From Marinirhabdus sp050859505 (GTDB lineage Bacteria; Bacteroidota; Bacteroidia; Flavobacteriales; Flavobacteriaceae): 64,000 nt of DNA. The DNA lies in assembly GCF_050859505.1 (NCBI RefSeq), contig NZ_CP193934.1, forward strand, positions 2,108,001 through 2,172,000, written 5' to 3'. The notes beneath the pieces are model-generated. The model searched no databases, was not told the origin of the DNA, and was given only the letters and a program-made list of their open reading frames with translations. The first letter of the stretch is position 1. Each line of letters opens with the position of its first letter. The position numbers and the translations under genes are program-made. This document shows positions 45,252 to 53,680 of the stretch, in pieces.

Positions 45252-47802
45252 TTACTCCTTAATCAAACGTTTTACAACGCTTGCATTTTCACTTTCTATC
45301 TGTACAATGTACACCCCAGAAGCCAATTTAGAAATATCAATTGTTTTCTCTGTGGTCATACTTGTAAGGTCTACAGTGTTCACTAACTTTCCGTTTACAT
45401 CGTACATAGTTGCTTTGTTAAGCAGGATGTTAGAGGTATTAGACAGCGTCACCTGACTTTGTGCAGGGTTAGGATATAAAGTTATTCCTGTCTCCAGGGT
45501 ATTGTCGTTAACACCCAGGATGCTTTCGATGGTAAGCTCGAAGGTACATTCACCTACATTGCCAAACGCATCGGTCGCGCTCAAGGTAACTGTATATACA
45601 CCGTCGCCAATAAAAGATCCTGCTGCTGGATCCTGTGCGAATACCGTCAATGGATCTGTACAGTTGTCTACCGCTGAAGCAAGTCCGTCTGCGAAGTAAT
45701 CTGGTACTTCATACAACTGGTTGCCTGCTCCTGGATCTATAGTCATATCTGCCGGGCAGGTCACTACAGGTTCCAATAGGTCTACAACGGTTACAGTAGC
45801 GACACAAGAAGCAAGGTTCCCACTAGGGTCACTTACAAACAAGGTTACCATTTGTGGAGTGCCTATGTCGTCACAACTAAAGTCGTCCATATCTACTCCT
45901 GCTACAGAGATTCCACAAGCTTCAACAGTAAGATTCATATCTATAAGGTCCATAGGATCTAGCATTGCTGTTCCGTCTGCACCTAATTCTAGTGTAAAGT
46001 CTTTACATACGAGCATAGGAGCTATGTTGTCTATTACATTTATAGTTGCTGTACACATAGAAGTGTTTCCAGAGGCATCGGTAACTGTTACTTCAACAGT
46101 CTTCTCTCCTACGTCTTCACAATCTACCATAAAACTCGTCACTGGACCTGGTGTAGCAGATTCAACTAGATAGTTAATACTTCCATTCCAGATTCTAGGA
46201 GAGAACGCTGTACCAGCAAATGGCGCAGACGATGAAGCTCCTAAATTAAGGGTTACGTCTGCATTGCTATACATTAACATTCCTGGAGAAGGATCTCCTC
46301 CTGTTCCTGAATAGGAATGACCGTGCGTTGCATCCATTACTAGGGCAACACCGTAGGTAGTTCCTGCTGTTAATGTTACAGAAGCATCAAGTACTGCATT
46401 ACTAGGTACGTCTACCGTTCCTGAAGCAGTACCAGCACCTGTAGCAGTAAGTGTCCAGTTTGTAGGATCTGTTTCATTTCCTACGTAAGTACCTACAAGG
46501 GTATACATTTCTACCGTAAAGGCTCCTGGATCACCTGTATTAAGATCTAAATCTGTAATCTCAATATCATTAGTTCCTACAGTAACATCAAAGTATACAG
46601 CACTACCACCACCAAGACCGTTGTTAGAGTCAAATACAGTTGTAATAGAAGCCATAGTAGAAGTTCCTATCTCACCTTCTGTAGTTGCTGTTACAGTACC
46701 ACAGTTATCTGTTGCACTTACTAATAAATCCGCAACATTTACAGTAGCCATGCCATTCACATCTAATATCACATCAAATGGCGGAGAAGCTACAGCATCA
46801 TAAGTGTAATTTAGGCTCCAGGCGTTCAAGGTACCGGTATCACCACCACCATTGTCACTCACATTCAAGGTCCAGGTACCTAAGGTACTTATACCATCAA
46901 AAACAGAGAGTGCCTCATTGGGTATAAAAGAACCTGCAATTGTTGGTACACCTCCACCACATTCGTCTTCCACAGCAGTAGCCGCTTCGTCGTCAAGGGT
47001 TGCCAGTATATCATTACCAGAGCATCCAAAAGTACCTGTTGCCGGAGCACCAGGACGGTCAACGATGGTTGCTGAAGTGGTTCCATCTGGAGCCGTAAGG
47101 GTAACAATTATATCACCTACCCACGTATGGCTAATGTCCAGATCTACATCAAGGTCTGTAATGTTAAAATCGTCTGTAATATCCAGAGTCGTTGTCAATC
47201 CAGCTGGATTACTGTCTGGAATTGCTGTTCCTGGGGTAGTGGTAGCAGTACCTGCACCAGAAGGTGGTGCACCAACACAAAGTATTTCTGGAGCTTCATC
47301 GTCGGTTACTGTTACATTCATAGTACAGTCCACGCTATTTCCTCCACCATCTGTATAGGTCCAGGTTACTACAGTAGTTCCCACTGGGTATACGTCTGTG
47401 GCATCTGCTGTGCCATTGTAATCGTTTACCAGGCCAGCTGGATCGGTAGGACAGTTGTCTGCTACCGTAGGTTGTGGCACGGTTACTAATGCTTCACAAA
47501 GGCCAGCATCGTTAGTTTGAGTAATGTCTGCAGGGCAGGTTAGTACAGCCACCTGGTTGTCCACAACGGTTATGGTGAATTGACACGTAGTGGTCTCGTT
47601 GGGAGCATCGTCGTTGGTTGCTGTAAATTCAATAGTGGTAACGCCTACAGGATACGGTCCTGGAGAAGGAGCTCCCATAGTTTGAGTTACGGTTACTGAA
47701 CCGCCATTAGGATCTAATGCTGTAGGGGTTGCAAAACCAAAAGGGGCTTCACATTCTCCTGGGTTCGCATTCACTATTTGATCGCCTGGGCAGTTTATGA
47801 TG
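45252..47802 (-). repeat. Constant block, interrupted copy in A4
   Basis: Near-identical to the A1-A3 blocks from 45252 to about 46020 and again from about 46798 to 47802. Between these, short diverged flanks (46024-46130 and 46700-46795) surround a wholly different segment of about 570 bp. Confidence 0.88.
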
Positions 47803-48380
47803 GGATCTGTAGGCACTGAAGAAGTTTCTCCTGCAATAATTGCCATACCTGAAGTACTTTCGTACGCATAATCTTTTATGGTCCAACTAGAACCATTGAA
47901 GCTTACATCTAAACGAGCCCAGCCATAATAAGTGTTACCACCGAAATCAAATTCTAAACCAAGATACCTATCTGTAACGTTACACCAATTACCAAAGGAA
48001 CAAGAACCATAGTTTAAGGATTGAAAGCCTCCGGAAAATCCATTGTTAAAAAAAGTTCCTGCACCACTAGAAATAGTAGCTCCAGCAGATAACGCAAAAG
48101 GATACGCAAAGGTTGCTCCTCCACTTCCTAACACATTATTGTTCGCTGTTAATGGAGAAACATATAAATTAGAACTTCCGTTATGGTGGATTCTAAAGTC
48201 ATTTGTCGCATCGTTGTTTAAGTCTAAAAAGTATTGTCCACCAATGCCTCCAGCAAAATCTGGAACTTCATCGGTGTAGACAATTTGTCCGTTGACATCC
48301 GCCGCACCAGCCATGACGACCGATAATGCTCCATACTGAACCATGCGTTTGCTCAACTTTGAAAAGTTATTTTTCTTCAT
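45252..48380 (-). CDS. HYR paralogue A4: T9SS type A protein with unrelated N-terminus and swapped internal domain
   Basis: 1,042 aa from the ATG at 48380 (MKKNNFSKLSKRMVQYGALS); a longer in-frame start at 48401 adds seven residues before the signal and is less likely. The N-terminal domain (about 35-190, YFLDLNNDATNDFRI, YYGWARLDVSFNGS, AIIAGE) is unrelated to those of A1-A3 and resembles secreted beta domains of sorted proteins. HYR1, HYR2 and the first P-type domain match the others. The second P-type domain is replaced by a different beta-rich domain of about 190 residues (about 560-750). The last two HYR domains and the sorting domain are again identical. Markers are mixed: TTVVTW as in A1, GFATPTALDPNGG between A1 and A2. 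Confidence 0.92.
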   Translation of the reverse strand: MKKNNFSKLSKRMVQYGALSVVMAGAADVNGQIVYTDEVPDFAGGIGGQYFLDLNNDATNDFRIHHNGSSNLYVSPLTANNNVLGSGGATFAYPFALSAGATISSGAGTFFNNGFSGGFQSLNYGSCSFGNWCNVTDRYLGLEFDFGGNTYYGWARLDVSFNGSSWTIKDYAYESTSGMAIIAGETSSVPTDPIINCPGDQIVNANPGECEAPFGFATPTALDPNGGSVTVTQTMGAPSPGPYPVGVTTIEFTATNDDAPNETTTCQFTITVVDNQVAVLTCPADITQTNDAGLCEALVTVPQPTVADNCPTDPAGLVNDYNGTADATDVYPVGTTVVTWTYTDGGGNSVDCTMNVTVTDDEAPEILCVGAPPSGAGTATTTPGTAIPDSNPAGLTTTLDITDDFNITDLDVDLDISHTWVGDIIVTLTAPDGTTSATIVDRPGAPATGTFGCSGNDILATLDDEAATAVEDECGGGVPTIAGSFIPNEALSVFDGISTLGTWTLNVSDNGGGDTGTLNAWSLNYTYDAVASPPFDVILDVNGMATVNVADLLVSATDNCGTVTATTEGEIGTSTMASITTVFDSNNGLGGGSAVYFDVTVGTNDIEITDLDLNTGDPGAFTVEMYTLVGTYVGNETDPTNWTLTATGAGTASGTVDVPSNAVLDASVTLTAGTTYGVALVMDATHGHSYSGTGGDPSPGMLMYSNADVTLNLGASSSAPFAGTAFSPRIWNGSINYLVESATPGPVTSFMVDCEDVGEKTVEVTVTDASGNTSMCTATINVIDNIAPMLVCKDFTLELGADGTAMLDPMDLIDMNLTVEACGISVAGVDMDDFSCDDIGTPQMVTLFVSDPSGNLASCVATVTVVDLLEPVVTCPADMTIDPGAGNQLYEVPDYFADGLASAVDNCTDPLTVFAQDPAAGSFIGDGVYTVTLSATDAFGNVGECTFELTIESILGVNDNTLETGITLYPNPAQSQVTLSNTSNILLNKATMYDVNGKLVNTVDLTSMTTEKTIDISKLASGVYIVQIESENASVVKRLIKE

Positions 48381-48410
48381 AATTAAAATTTTGTTAAACA
48401 TTAGTTAATA

Positions 48411-48418
48411 TAAAGATA
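48411..48418 (-). promoter_or_regulatory. Candidate -7-like box upstream of A4
   Basis: TATCTTTA on the minus strand, one mismatch to TAnnTTTG, about 30 bp before the A4 ATG. Confidence 0.3.
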
Positions 48419-48459
48419 GTTTTTTTTTGATATTTACAGACCGAAACTAGTATAAAAGA

Positions 48460-48624
48460 ATGAGTTACAATAGGAATAAAAAAAAAGGACAATCCAAATC
48501 AAAAAATAATCAGGGTATTCGTGTAGAGCCAGAAGGGTCTCTTGGTCTATTAGCGTTAGGTGATATAGGATTGGATATGTGGCGAAATGAAAAAAAAAAT
48601 AAAAACAGTAGTTCACATGGGTAA
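48460..48624 (+). CDS. Small basic protein (54 aa) coupled to the phosphodiesterase gene
   Basis: Reads MSYNRNKKKGQSKSKNNQGI, then RVEPEGSLGLLALGDIGLDM, then a WRNEKKNKNSSSHG tail. The start is Lys/Asn-rich and disordered; the middle has a short EPEGSLGLLALGDIGL hydrophobic stretch. The TAA at 48622 overlaps the ATG of the next gene (ATGGGTAA), a coupling arrangement that supports a real gene. No family recognised. It could be a small partner or a leader for the downstream protein. Confidence 0.6.
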   Translation: MSYNRNKKKGQSKSKNNQGIRVEPEGSLGLLALGDIGLDMWRNEKKNKNSSSHG

Positions 48625-51121
48625 GGTGTTACTTTTAGGTTGGGATGCCGCAGATTGGCAGATAATGTGGCCATTAATCAATCAAGGCAAGATGCCTGCC
48701 TTTAAAAAATTGATTTCTAATGGGGTCTATGCCAATATGAGCACTCTGGACCCCCCTTTTTCACCTATGTTGTGGACTAGTGTGGCAACGGGAAAAACAC
48801 CCGATAAGCACGGGATTCTTAATTTTATAGAAGTAAATCAAGATAACGAAATTCAACCCGTTTCAGTTCAGTCCAGAAAAACACGTGCCGTCTGGAATAT
48901 CTTAACACATAAAGGAAAAAAATCGAATTTAGTGGGCTGGTGGCCTACGCATCCTGCAGAGCCAATTAATGGTGTTGTGATTTCAGATAAATTTCAAAAA
49001 GGATACGATAAAAAGAGGCCTGTTGCAAGATGGCCAATAGATCCACATACAATACACCCTCCAGAACTTTTAGAAACCTACCAAAAGTATAGAATTCACC
49101 CCAAGGAAATAACCCCGGCACATATTCTTCCGTTTATACCAAAGGCTGCACAAATAGATCAAAGTAAGGATGAGGGCTTAAAGAATTTTGCCCATGTGTT
49201 AGCGCAAAATTCAAGTATTCATGCAGCAGCTACGAAAGTTATGCGGGAAACCGAGTGGGATTTTATGGCTGTTTATTATGATGCTATAGATCACTTTTGT
49301 CATGGGTTTATGAAATTTCATCCCCCAAAGTTAGGTCCAGTCCCACCAAAACTTTTTGATATTTATAATGAAGTAATAACAGGCGCTTACGTATTTCAGG
49401 ATATGATGCTGGAACGAATGATGAAGCTGGCAGATGAGGACACAACCATTATAGTAATGAGTGACCACGGCTACGAGTCTGGCTCCTTACGAATTCTGGA
49501 AATGCCCAAATTTAATGCTGCCCCGGCTATGGAGCACAGGCAGTTTGGGATATTTGCTGCCATGGGACCTGGTATAAAGAAAAACACTAAAATATTCGGG
49601 TTGGGCTTGTTCGATATTGCTCCTACTATTTTACATCATTTTAACCTGCCAGTAGGAAAAGACATGGACGGAAAGGTGATTCAGGATATGTATGAAAATC
49701 CGAAACCAGTTCAGTTTATAGAAAGTTGGGATGCTGTGGAAGGGGAATTTGGAGAACATAAAGGCGATTATTCTACTACCATAGAAAATCAGGAACAATT
49801 GCAACAACTTATAGATTTAGGATATGTAGATGCGCTGGATGAAGATAAAGATAAAGCGCTTAGACAGGTGAAATGTGATGTAAAACACAATTTAGCGCGA
49901 GTTCATAAAGGGAAAAAAGATTTTCATCGCGCCAAAGAACTTTTATTGGAGTTAGTAACCGAAGATGTTGATACCGTGCCGTTTTATATAGATTTATTAA
50001 CCATTTCGTTAAATCTTGACGAGTACGATGAAGCTGAAACCTACCTGGCTAAACTTAGAACACTGGAGCATAAATTTAAGTTCTCTACTACCGTTTCAGA
50101 AGCAAAAATTGCTTTAGGTCAGGGTAAAATTAATAAAGGAATAAAACTACTGGAAGAAGCCAAAGAAAAGAAACCTACGCCAGCCATTTGGTATGAACTA
50201 GGCAAACAATATTTACGTTTGGAGAAATATGAACTAGCGAGAGATTCCTTTCTGGAAGCTATGGAAACCGAAGAAGATAATGCACGTTTTCAACAAGCGT
50301 TAGCATTAACGTATAATAGGTTAGGACAATTTGAAGATGCCGCAGAACATGCCTTTGTTGCCATAGAGCTTATAAAATATTTTCCGGAAGCACATTATAC
50401 GCTAGGGGAAGCGCTTCAAAATTTAGGGGAGCACGAAATGGCGAAAAATGCTTTTGAAAACGCCGCGCGCCTTAAACCAATGACGCATCACAAAGCAGAA
50501 CACGCCATAGCAAATATTAATGACCAGCTTTCAGGAAACAAAGAGAAAGCCAAAGTTTTTGACGATACACAAATATTAATAGTGTCTGGACTTCCAAGAT
50601 CTGGAACGTCACTTATGATGCAAATGTTACATAGTGCTGGTATCAATGCGCTGGTAGATGGCAAGCGAGAAGCAGATATCTCTAACCCAAAAGGATATTT
50701 TGAATATGAACCCGTAAAAGGACTTCAAAAAAATAATGATTGGTTACACTTGGCCCAAGGGAAATCGGTGAAAGTGGTGGCGCCACTTTTAAAGTTTTTG
50801 GACCCACAATATCGTTACAAAGTTATCTTTATGCGCCGAAACCTGAATGAGATAGTCACCTCTCAGCAAATTATGATAGGCAAAGATGCCAAAACACTAC
50901 CCATTACATTGTTGGAGTCTTACAAGAAAACCGTATTGTCCGTAGATAATTGGCAAAAGAGTGAACCTGGGGTAGAATTTTTATACATAGATTATAAAGA
51001 GGTTATAAAAAATCCAGAGCAAGCTATTGGTAAAGTGGTCGAATTTGTGAATCCTACACTAGATATAGAAACTATGAAAGCCTGCGTAGATACCACATTA
51101 TACCGTAACGTAAAAAGCTAA
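48617..51121 (+). CDS. Alkaline-phosphatase-superfamily phosphodiesterase fused to TPR and sulfotransferase domains
   Basis: 834 aa from the ATG at 48617 (MGKVLLLGWDAADWQIMWPL); the in-frame ATG at 48587 adds ten Lys-rich residues and lies inside the small gene upstream. Domain 1 (about 1-395) is a type I phosphodiesterase/nucleotide pyrophosphatase: metal-binding Asp in GWDAADW, nucleophile Thr in MLWTSVATGKTPDKHG, YYDAIDHFCHGF, MSDHGYESG. Domain 2 (about 400-640) is tetratricopeptide repeats. Domain 3 (about 650-834) is a sulfotransferase with the PAPS loop LPRSGTSLMMQMLH and the RRNLNEIVTSQ segment. The phosphodiesterase plus sulfotransferase combination suggests work on a phosphorylated or sulfated glycan or lipid, but the substrate is unknown. 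Confidence 0.88.
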   Translation: MGKVLLLGWDAADWQIMWPLINQGKMPAFKKLISNGVYANMSTLDPPFSPMLWTSVATGKTPDKHGILNFIEVNQDNEIQPVSVQSRKTRAVWNILTHKGKKSNLVGWWPTHPAEPINGVVISDKFQKGYDKKRPVARWPIDPHTIHPPELLETYQKYRIHPKEITPAHILPFIPKAAQIDQSKDEGLKNFAHVLAQNSSIHAAATKVMRETEWDFMAVYYDAIDHFCHGFMKFHPPKLGPVPPKLFDIYNEVITGAYVFQDMMLERMMKLADEDTTIIVMSDHGYESGSLRILEMPKFNAAPAMEHRQFGIFAAMGPGIKKNTKIFGLGLFDIAPTILHHFNLPVGKDMDGKVIQDMYENPKPVQFIESWDAVEGEFGEHKGDYSTTIENQEQLQQLIDLGYVDALDEDKDKALRQVKCDVKHNLARVHKGKKDFHRAKELLLELVTEDVDTVPFYIDLLTISLNLDEYDEAETYLAKLRTLEHKFKFSTTVSEAKIALGQGKINKGIKLLEEAKEKKPTPAIWYELGKQYLRLEKYELARDSFLEAMETEEDNARFQQALALTYNRLGQFEDAAEHAFVAIELIKYFPEAHYTLGEALQNLGEHEMAKNAFENAARLKPMTHHKAEHAIANINDQLSGNKEKAKVFDDTQILIVSGLPRSGTSLMMQMLHSAGINALVDGKREADISNPKGYFEYEPVKGLQKNNDWLHLAQGKSVKVVAPLLKFLDPQYRYKVIFMRRNLNEIVTSQQIMIGKDAKTLPITLLESYKKTVLSVDNWQKSEPGVEFLYIDYKEVIKNPEQAIGKVVEFVNPTLDIETMKACVDTTLYRNVKS

Positions 51122-51141
51122 GTACTTTACAAGCATGCTAT

Positions 51142-51170
51142 AAACCCGTTTTTTATTTTAAAACGGGTTT
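51142..51170 (+). terminator. Intrinsic terminator after the phosphodiesterase fusion
   Basis: 11-bp stem AAACCCGTTTT / AAAACGGGTTT with loop TTATTTT, followed by TATTG; 20 bp after the stop. Confidence 0.8.
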
Positions 51171-51318
51171 TATTGCTGTTAAAATCACTGTATTTTTTAT
51201 CATCTACGTTTACATAAGCCCTGCTCATAACCTTTAAATTGCGCATAATTCGCATAGACATACCCATTTTTAACACAACATTCTGTTTAAGCATGTGTCT
51301 TATTGGTTAAACGTTATA

Positions 51319-51326
51319 TATCTTTG
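51319..51326 (+). promoter_or_regulatory. Candidate -7 box of the TetR-family gene
   Basis: TATCTTTG, an exact TAnnTTTG match, 55 bp before the ATG at 51382. A TTG at 51303 is too close for a standard -33 element. Confidence 0.4.
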
Positions 51327-51381
51327 TTGTGCTTCGAAAATAGTTGCTATTTTGATTTTCTGAAGAATTAATCCATGTATT

Positions 51382-52074
51382 ATGAGCGCAAAAAAAACAA
51401 CTACAGCCACTAACAAAGTTACTCGAGCCAGCATTATTTCAGCGTATATGCAATACGTTCTGGAACACGAAGAGACTCCAAAGAGTGTTTATAAATTTTG
51501 CAAGAATCATAAAATGAAAGAAACTGAATTTTACAGTTTCTTCGGAAGTTTTGAAGGGGTACGACAAGAAATATGGACTAGCTTTTTTAACCATGCCATG
51601 GAATTGGCTCATAAAAATAAGGCATACGAGCAGTTCGGGAACCAAGAGAAAATGCTTACATTTTTCTATACTTTTTTTGAAATTCTTACCGCAAATCGTA
51701 GTTACGTACTTTTCGCCCTAAAAGAACATCCTGGTATGATGAAGAATCTAAGCCAGTTAAAAGTCTTACGATCTCTCCTAAAAGAATTTGCGGGAGCGCT
51801 TATAGAAGATGCCAATGACGAAAAGCAAATGAAAATCTTAAAGCAACCAGTATCTGTTTTTTCTGAAGGTGCCTGGTTGCAAACTTTATTGATTTTAAAA
51901 TATTGGATGGAAGATACTTCTGCCAATTTTGAGAAAACCGATGTGGTGATCGAAAAATCTGTACGCGCCATTTTCGATGTTTTTCAAACAACCCCTTTAG
52001 AAAGTGTATTAGATTTTGGAAAGTTTCTTTGGAAGGAGCGTTTCGGTTCTGCTCAGCGAGCTTCTAGCCATTAA
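51382..52074 (+). CDS. TetR-family regulator
   Basis: 230-aa DNA-binding protein. The N-terminal helix-turn-helix covers about residues 13-60 (TRASIISAYMQYVLEH..TPKSVYKFCKNHKMKETEFYSFFGSF), shaped like TetR but without the usual Gly-hinge sequence. The C-terminal two thirds is all helical with FFEILTANRSYVLFAL and WLQTLLILKYWMEDTSANFEKTDVV, resembling the TetR_C_23 ligand domain common in Bacteroidota. It lies 117 bp upstream of the UbiB-like kinase gene on the same strand; the two are often neighbours, so joint control of a lipid or quinone function is plausible (inference). Confidence 0.85.
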   Translation: MSAKKTTTATNKVTRASIISAYMQYVLEHEETPKSVYKFCKNHKMKETEFYSFFGSFEGVRQEIWTSFFNHAMELAHKNKAYEQFGNQEKMLTFFYTFFEILTANRSYVLFALKEHPGMMKNLSQLKVLRSLLKEFAGALIEDANDEKQMKILKQPVSVFSEGAWLQTLLILKYWMEDTSANFEKTDVVIEKSVRAIFDVFQTTPLESVLDFGKFLWKERFGSAQRASSH

Positions 52075-52191
52075 AACTGAGACCTTCGATACATTTTTTA
52101 ATGCTTGCGCATTTAAAAATCACTTAAACATCTTAATTCTAGAGATGCTTTTATTTTTTAATTTTCAATACTTAACAACTAAACTTTCAAA

Positions 52192-53511
52192 TTGAAAACA
52201 CTAGACAGCATCCCAACAGGTAAAATTTCACGTGCTACACAATTGGTTAAAACGGGTGTAAAAGTAGGAGGGAATTACTTAAAATACTATGGCGAGAAGT
52301 TGGTAGATAGCGCTACAACCAAGGATAAACTAAACAAAGAAAATGCTGCAGATATCTACGACGGACTTAAAAATTTAAAAGGATCTGCCTTAAAAGTTGC
52401 TCAAATGTTAAGTATGGAAAAGAACATCATGCCCAAGGCGTATGTAGAGAAATTTTCACTAGCTCAATTTTCGGTACCGCCTTTGTCTGCTCCTCTAGTA
52501 CGTAAAACTTTTACCCGATATTTTGGTAAAACTCCAGATGCATTATACGATAGCTTTAATGCTGAATCTGTGGCAGCAGCAAGTATTGGACAAGTACACA
52601 AAGCAGAAAAGGATGGTAAAAAGTTAGCCGTTAAAATCCAATATCCTGGAGTGGCAGATAGTATTAGTAGTGATCTGGCATTGGTGAAACCAGTGGCGAT
52701 GAAGATGTTTAACATAAAAGGAAAGGATAGCGATAAATATTTTAAAGAAGTGGAAGGAAAGCTTCTGGAAGAAACAGATTACTTGCTAGAAGTTAAACAA
52801 AGCAAAGAAATTACGGAAGCGTGCGCACACATTCCACATTTAAAATTTCCGAAGTATTACGAAAACCTTTCCAATGAGCGTATTATCACGATGGATTGGA
52901 TGGAAGGAGAACATCTTTCAGAATTTACAAACCGAAATACAGATACAGAAACGGCCAATAAACTTGGCCAGGCATTGTGGGATTTTTATATGTACCAAAT
53001 GCATGTTTTAAAACAAGTTCACGCAGACCCACATCCAGGGAATTTCTTGGTTTCAGCAGAAAATGACTTAATAGCAATAGATTTCGGTTGTATTAAGAAA
53101 GTGCCAGACGTATTTTATGTGCCCTATTTTGAGTTGGCCGTTCCGGAAAACATTAATAATCCAGAAGTGTTTTCAGAAAAATTGTATGAATTGGAAATCT
53201 TGAAACCTGAAGATACTCAAGAAGAAATTATATTTTTTTCTGCATTATTTCACGAAATGCTTAGTTTGTTTTCACAGCCTTTTCATCATGAAACGTTCGA
53301 CTTTAGTGATGAAAATTTCTTTGGAAATATTGCTCAGTTAAGTGAAAAATATTCCAAAGACACCGAAATTCGTAAAATGAATGGGAATAGAGGCTCAAAA
53401 CACTTTCTGTACATAAACAGAACTTTTTTTGGTTTATATAATTTATTAAATGATCTTGGAGCAAAAGTGACTGTTAATCGGTATAAAAGCTATTCAGCAT
53501 CAAAACTTTAA
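52192..53511 (+). CDS. UbiB/AarF/ABC1-type atypical kinase
   Basis: 439-aa member of the ABC1 atypical kinase family, linked to quinone or lipid metabolism. A TTG start at 52192 is chosen because it gives the expected N-terminus (MKTLDSIPTGKISRATQLVK) and no ATG occurs until deep in the domain. Motifs: LKGSALKVAQMLS, a KxAQ version of the family KxGQ; the Ala-rich loop ESVAAASIGQVHKA; Lys in LAVKIQYPG; HADPHPGNFLV with catalytic Asp and Asn; and IDFGCIKK, the DFG-like metal site. No membrane helix is seen at the C-terminus, unlike E. coli UbiB. The substrate is unknown. Confidence 0.9.
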   Translation: MKTLDSIPTGKISRATQLVKTGVKVGGNYLKYYGEKLVDSATTKDKLNKENAADIYDGLKNLKGSALKVAQMLSMEKNIMPKAYVEKFSLAQFSVPPLSAPLVRKTFTRYFGKTPDALYDSFNAESVAAASIGQVHKAEKDGKKLAVKIQYPGVADSISSDLALVKPVAMKMFNIKGKDSDKYFKEVEGKLLEETDYLLEVKQSKEITEACAHIPHLKFPKYYENLSNERIITMDWMEGEHLSEFTNRNTDTETANKLGQALWDFYMYQMHVLKQVHADPHPGNFLVSAENDLIAIDFGCIKKVPDVFYVPYFELAVPENINNPEVFSEKLYELEILKPEDTQEEIIFFSALFHEMLSLFSQPFHHETFDFSDENFFGNIAQLSEKYSKDTEIRKMNGNRGSKHFLYINRTFFGLYNLLNDLGAKVTVNRYKSYSASKL

Positions 53512-53555
53512 CAAAATATTGTTTAATAAAAATTTATTTACGTTAAACAAAAAAT

Positions 53556-53675
53556 TATCTTTACAGTAATCAAAATGGGATAATAGAATTGCTATGAAAA
53601 AGAGTAATACCCTATTATTTATTGGTTAGGTTGTTTTAAGGGAAGCTGTGGAGCTTCCCTTTTCTTTTTTTATAT
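53556..53675 (+). ncRNA. Possible short transcript or leader (sRNA candidate)
   Basis: A -7-like TATCTTTA (53556-53563) is followed about 75 bp later by a strong terminator. In between is a tiny frame at 53594 (MKKSNTLLFIG). This looks like a self-contained transcription unit of about 100 nt in the gap between the kinase and the convergent peptidase gene. No known RNA family recognised. Confidence 0.3.
53638..53671. terminator. Strong intrinsic terminator between convergent genes
   Basis: 10-bp perfect stem AAGGGAAGCT / AGCTTCCCTT, loop GTGG, followed by TTCTTTTTTT on the plus strand. Confidence 0.88.
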
Positions 53676-53680
53676 AATGA

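Noticed and set aside
32398..47489. Plus-strand frames of 62-168 codons recurring inside the four HYR paralogues
   Set aside because: Shadows of the minus-strand genes; they repeat only because the blocks are near-identical, and contain no protein motifs.
32087..48401. Composite transposon or insertion sequence as the cause of the paralogue array
   Set aside because: No transposase, terminal inverted repeats or target-site duplications seen; htpG remnants point to tandem duplication instead.
48434..48616. Minus-strand 60-codon frame opposite the phosphodiesterase start
   Set aside because: Overlaps the better supported 54-aa plus-strand gene, with low-complexity Phe/Tyr-rich composition.
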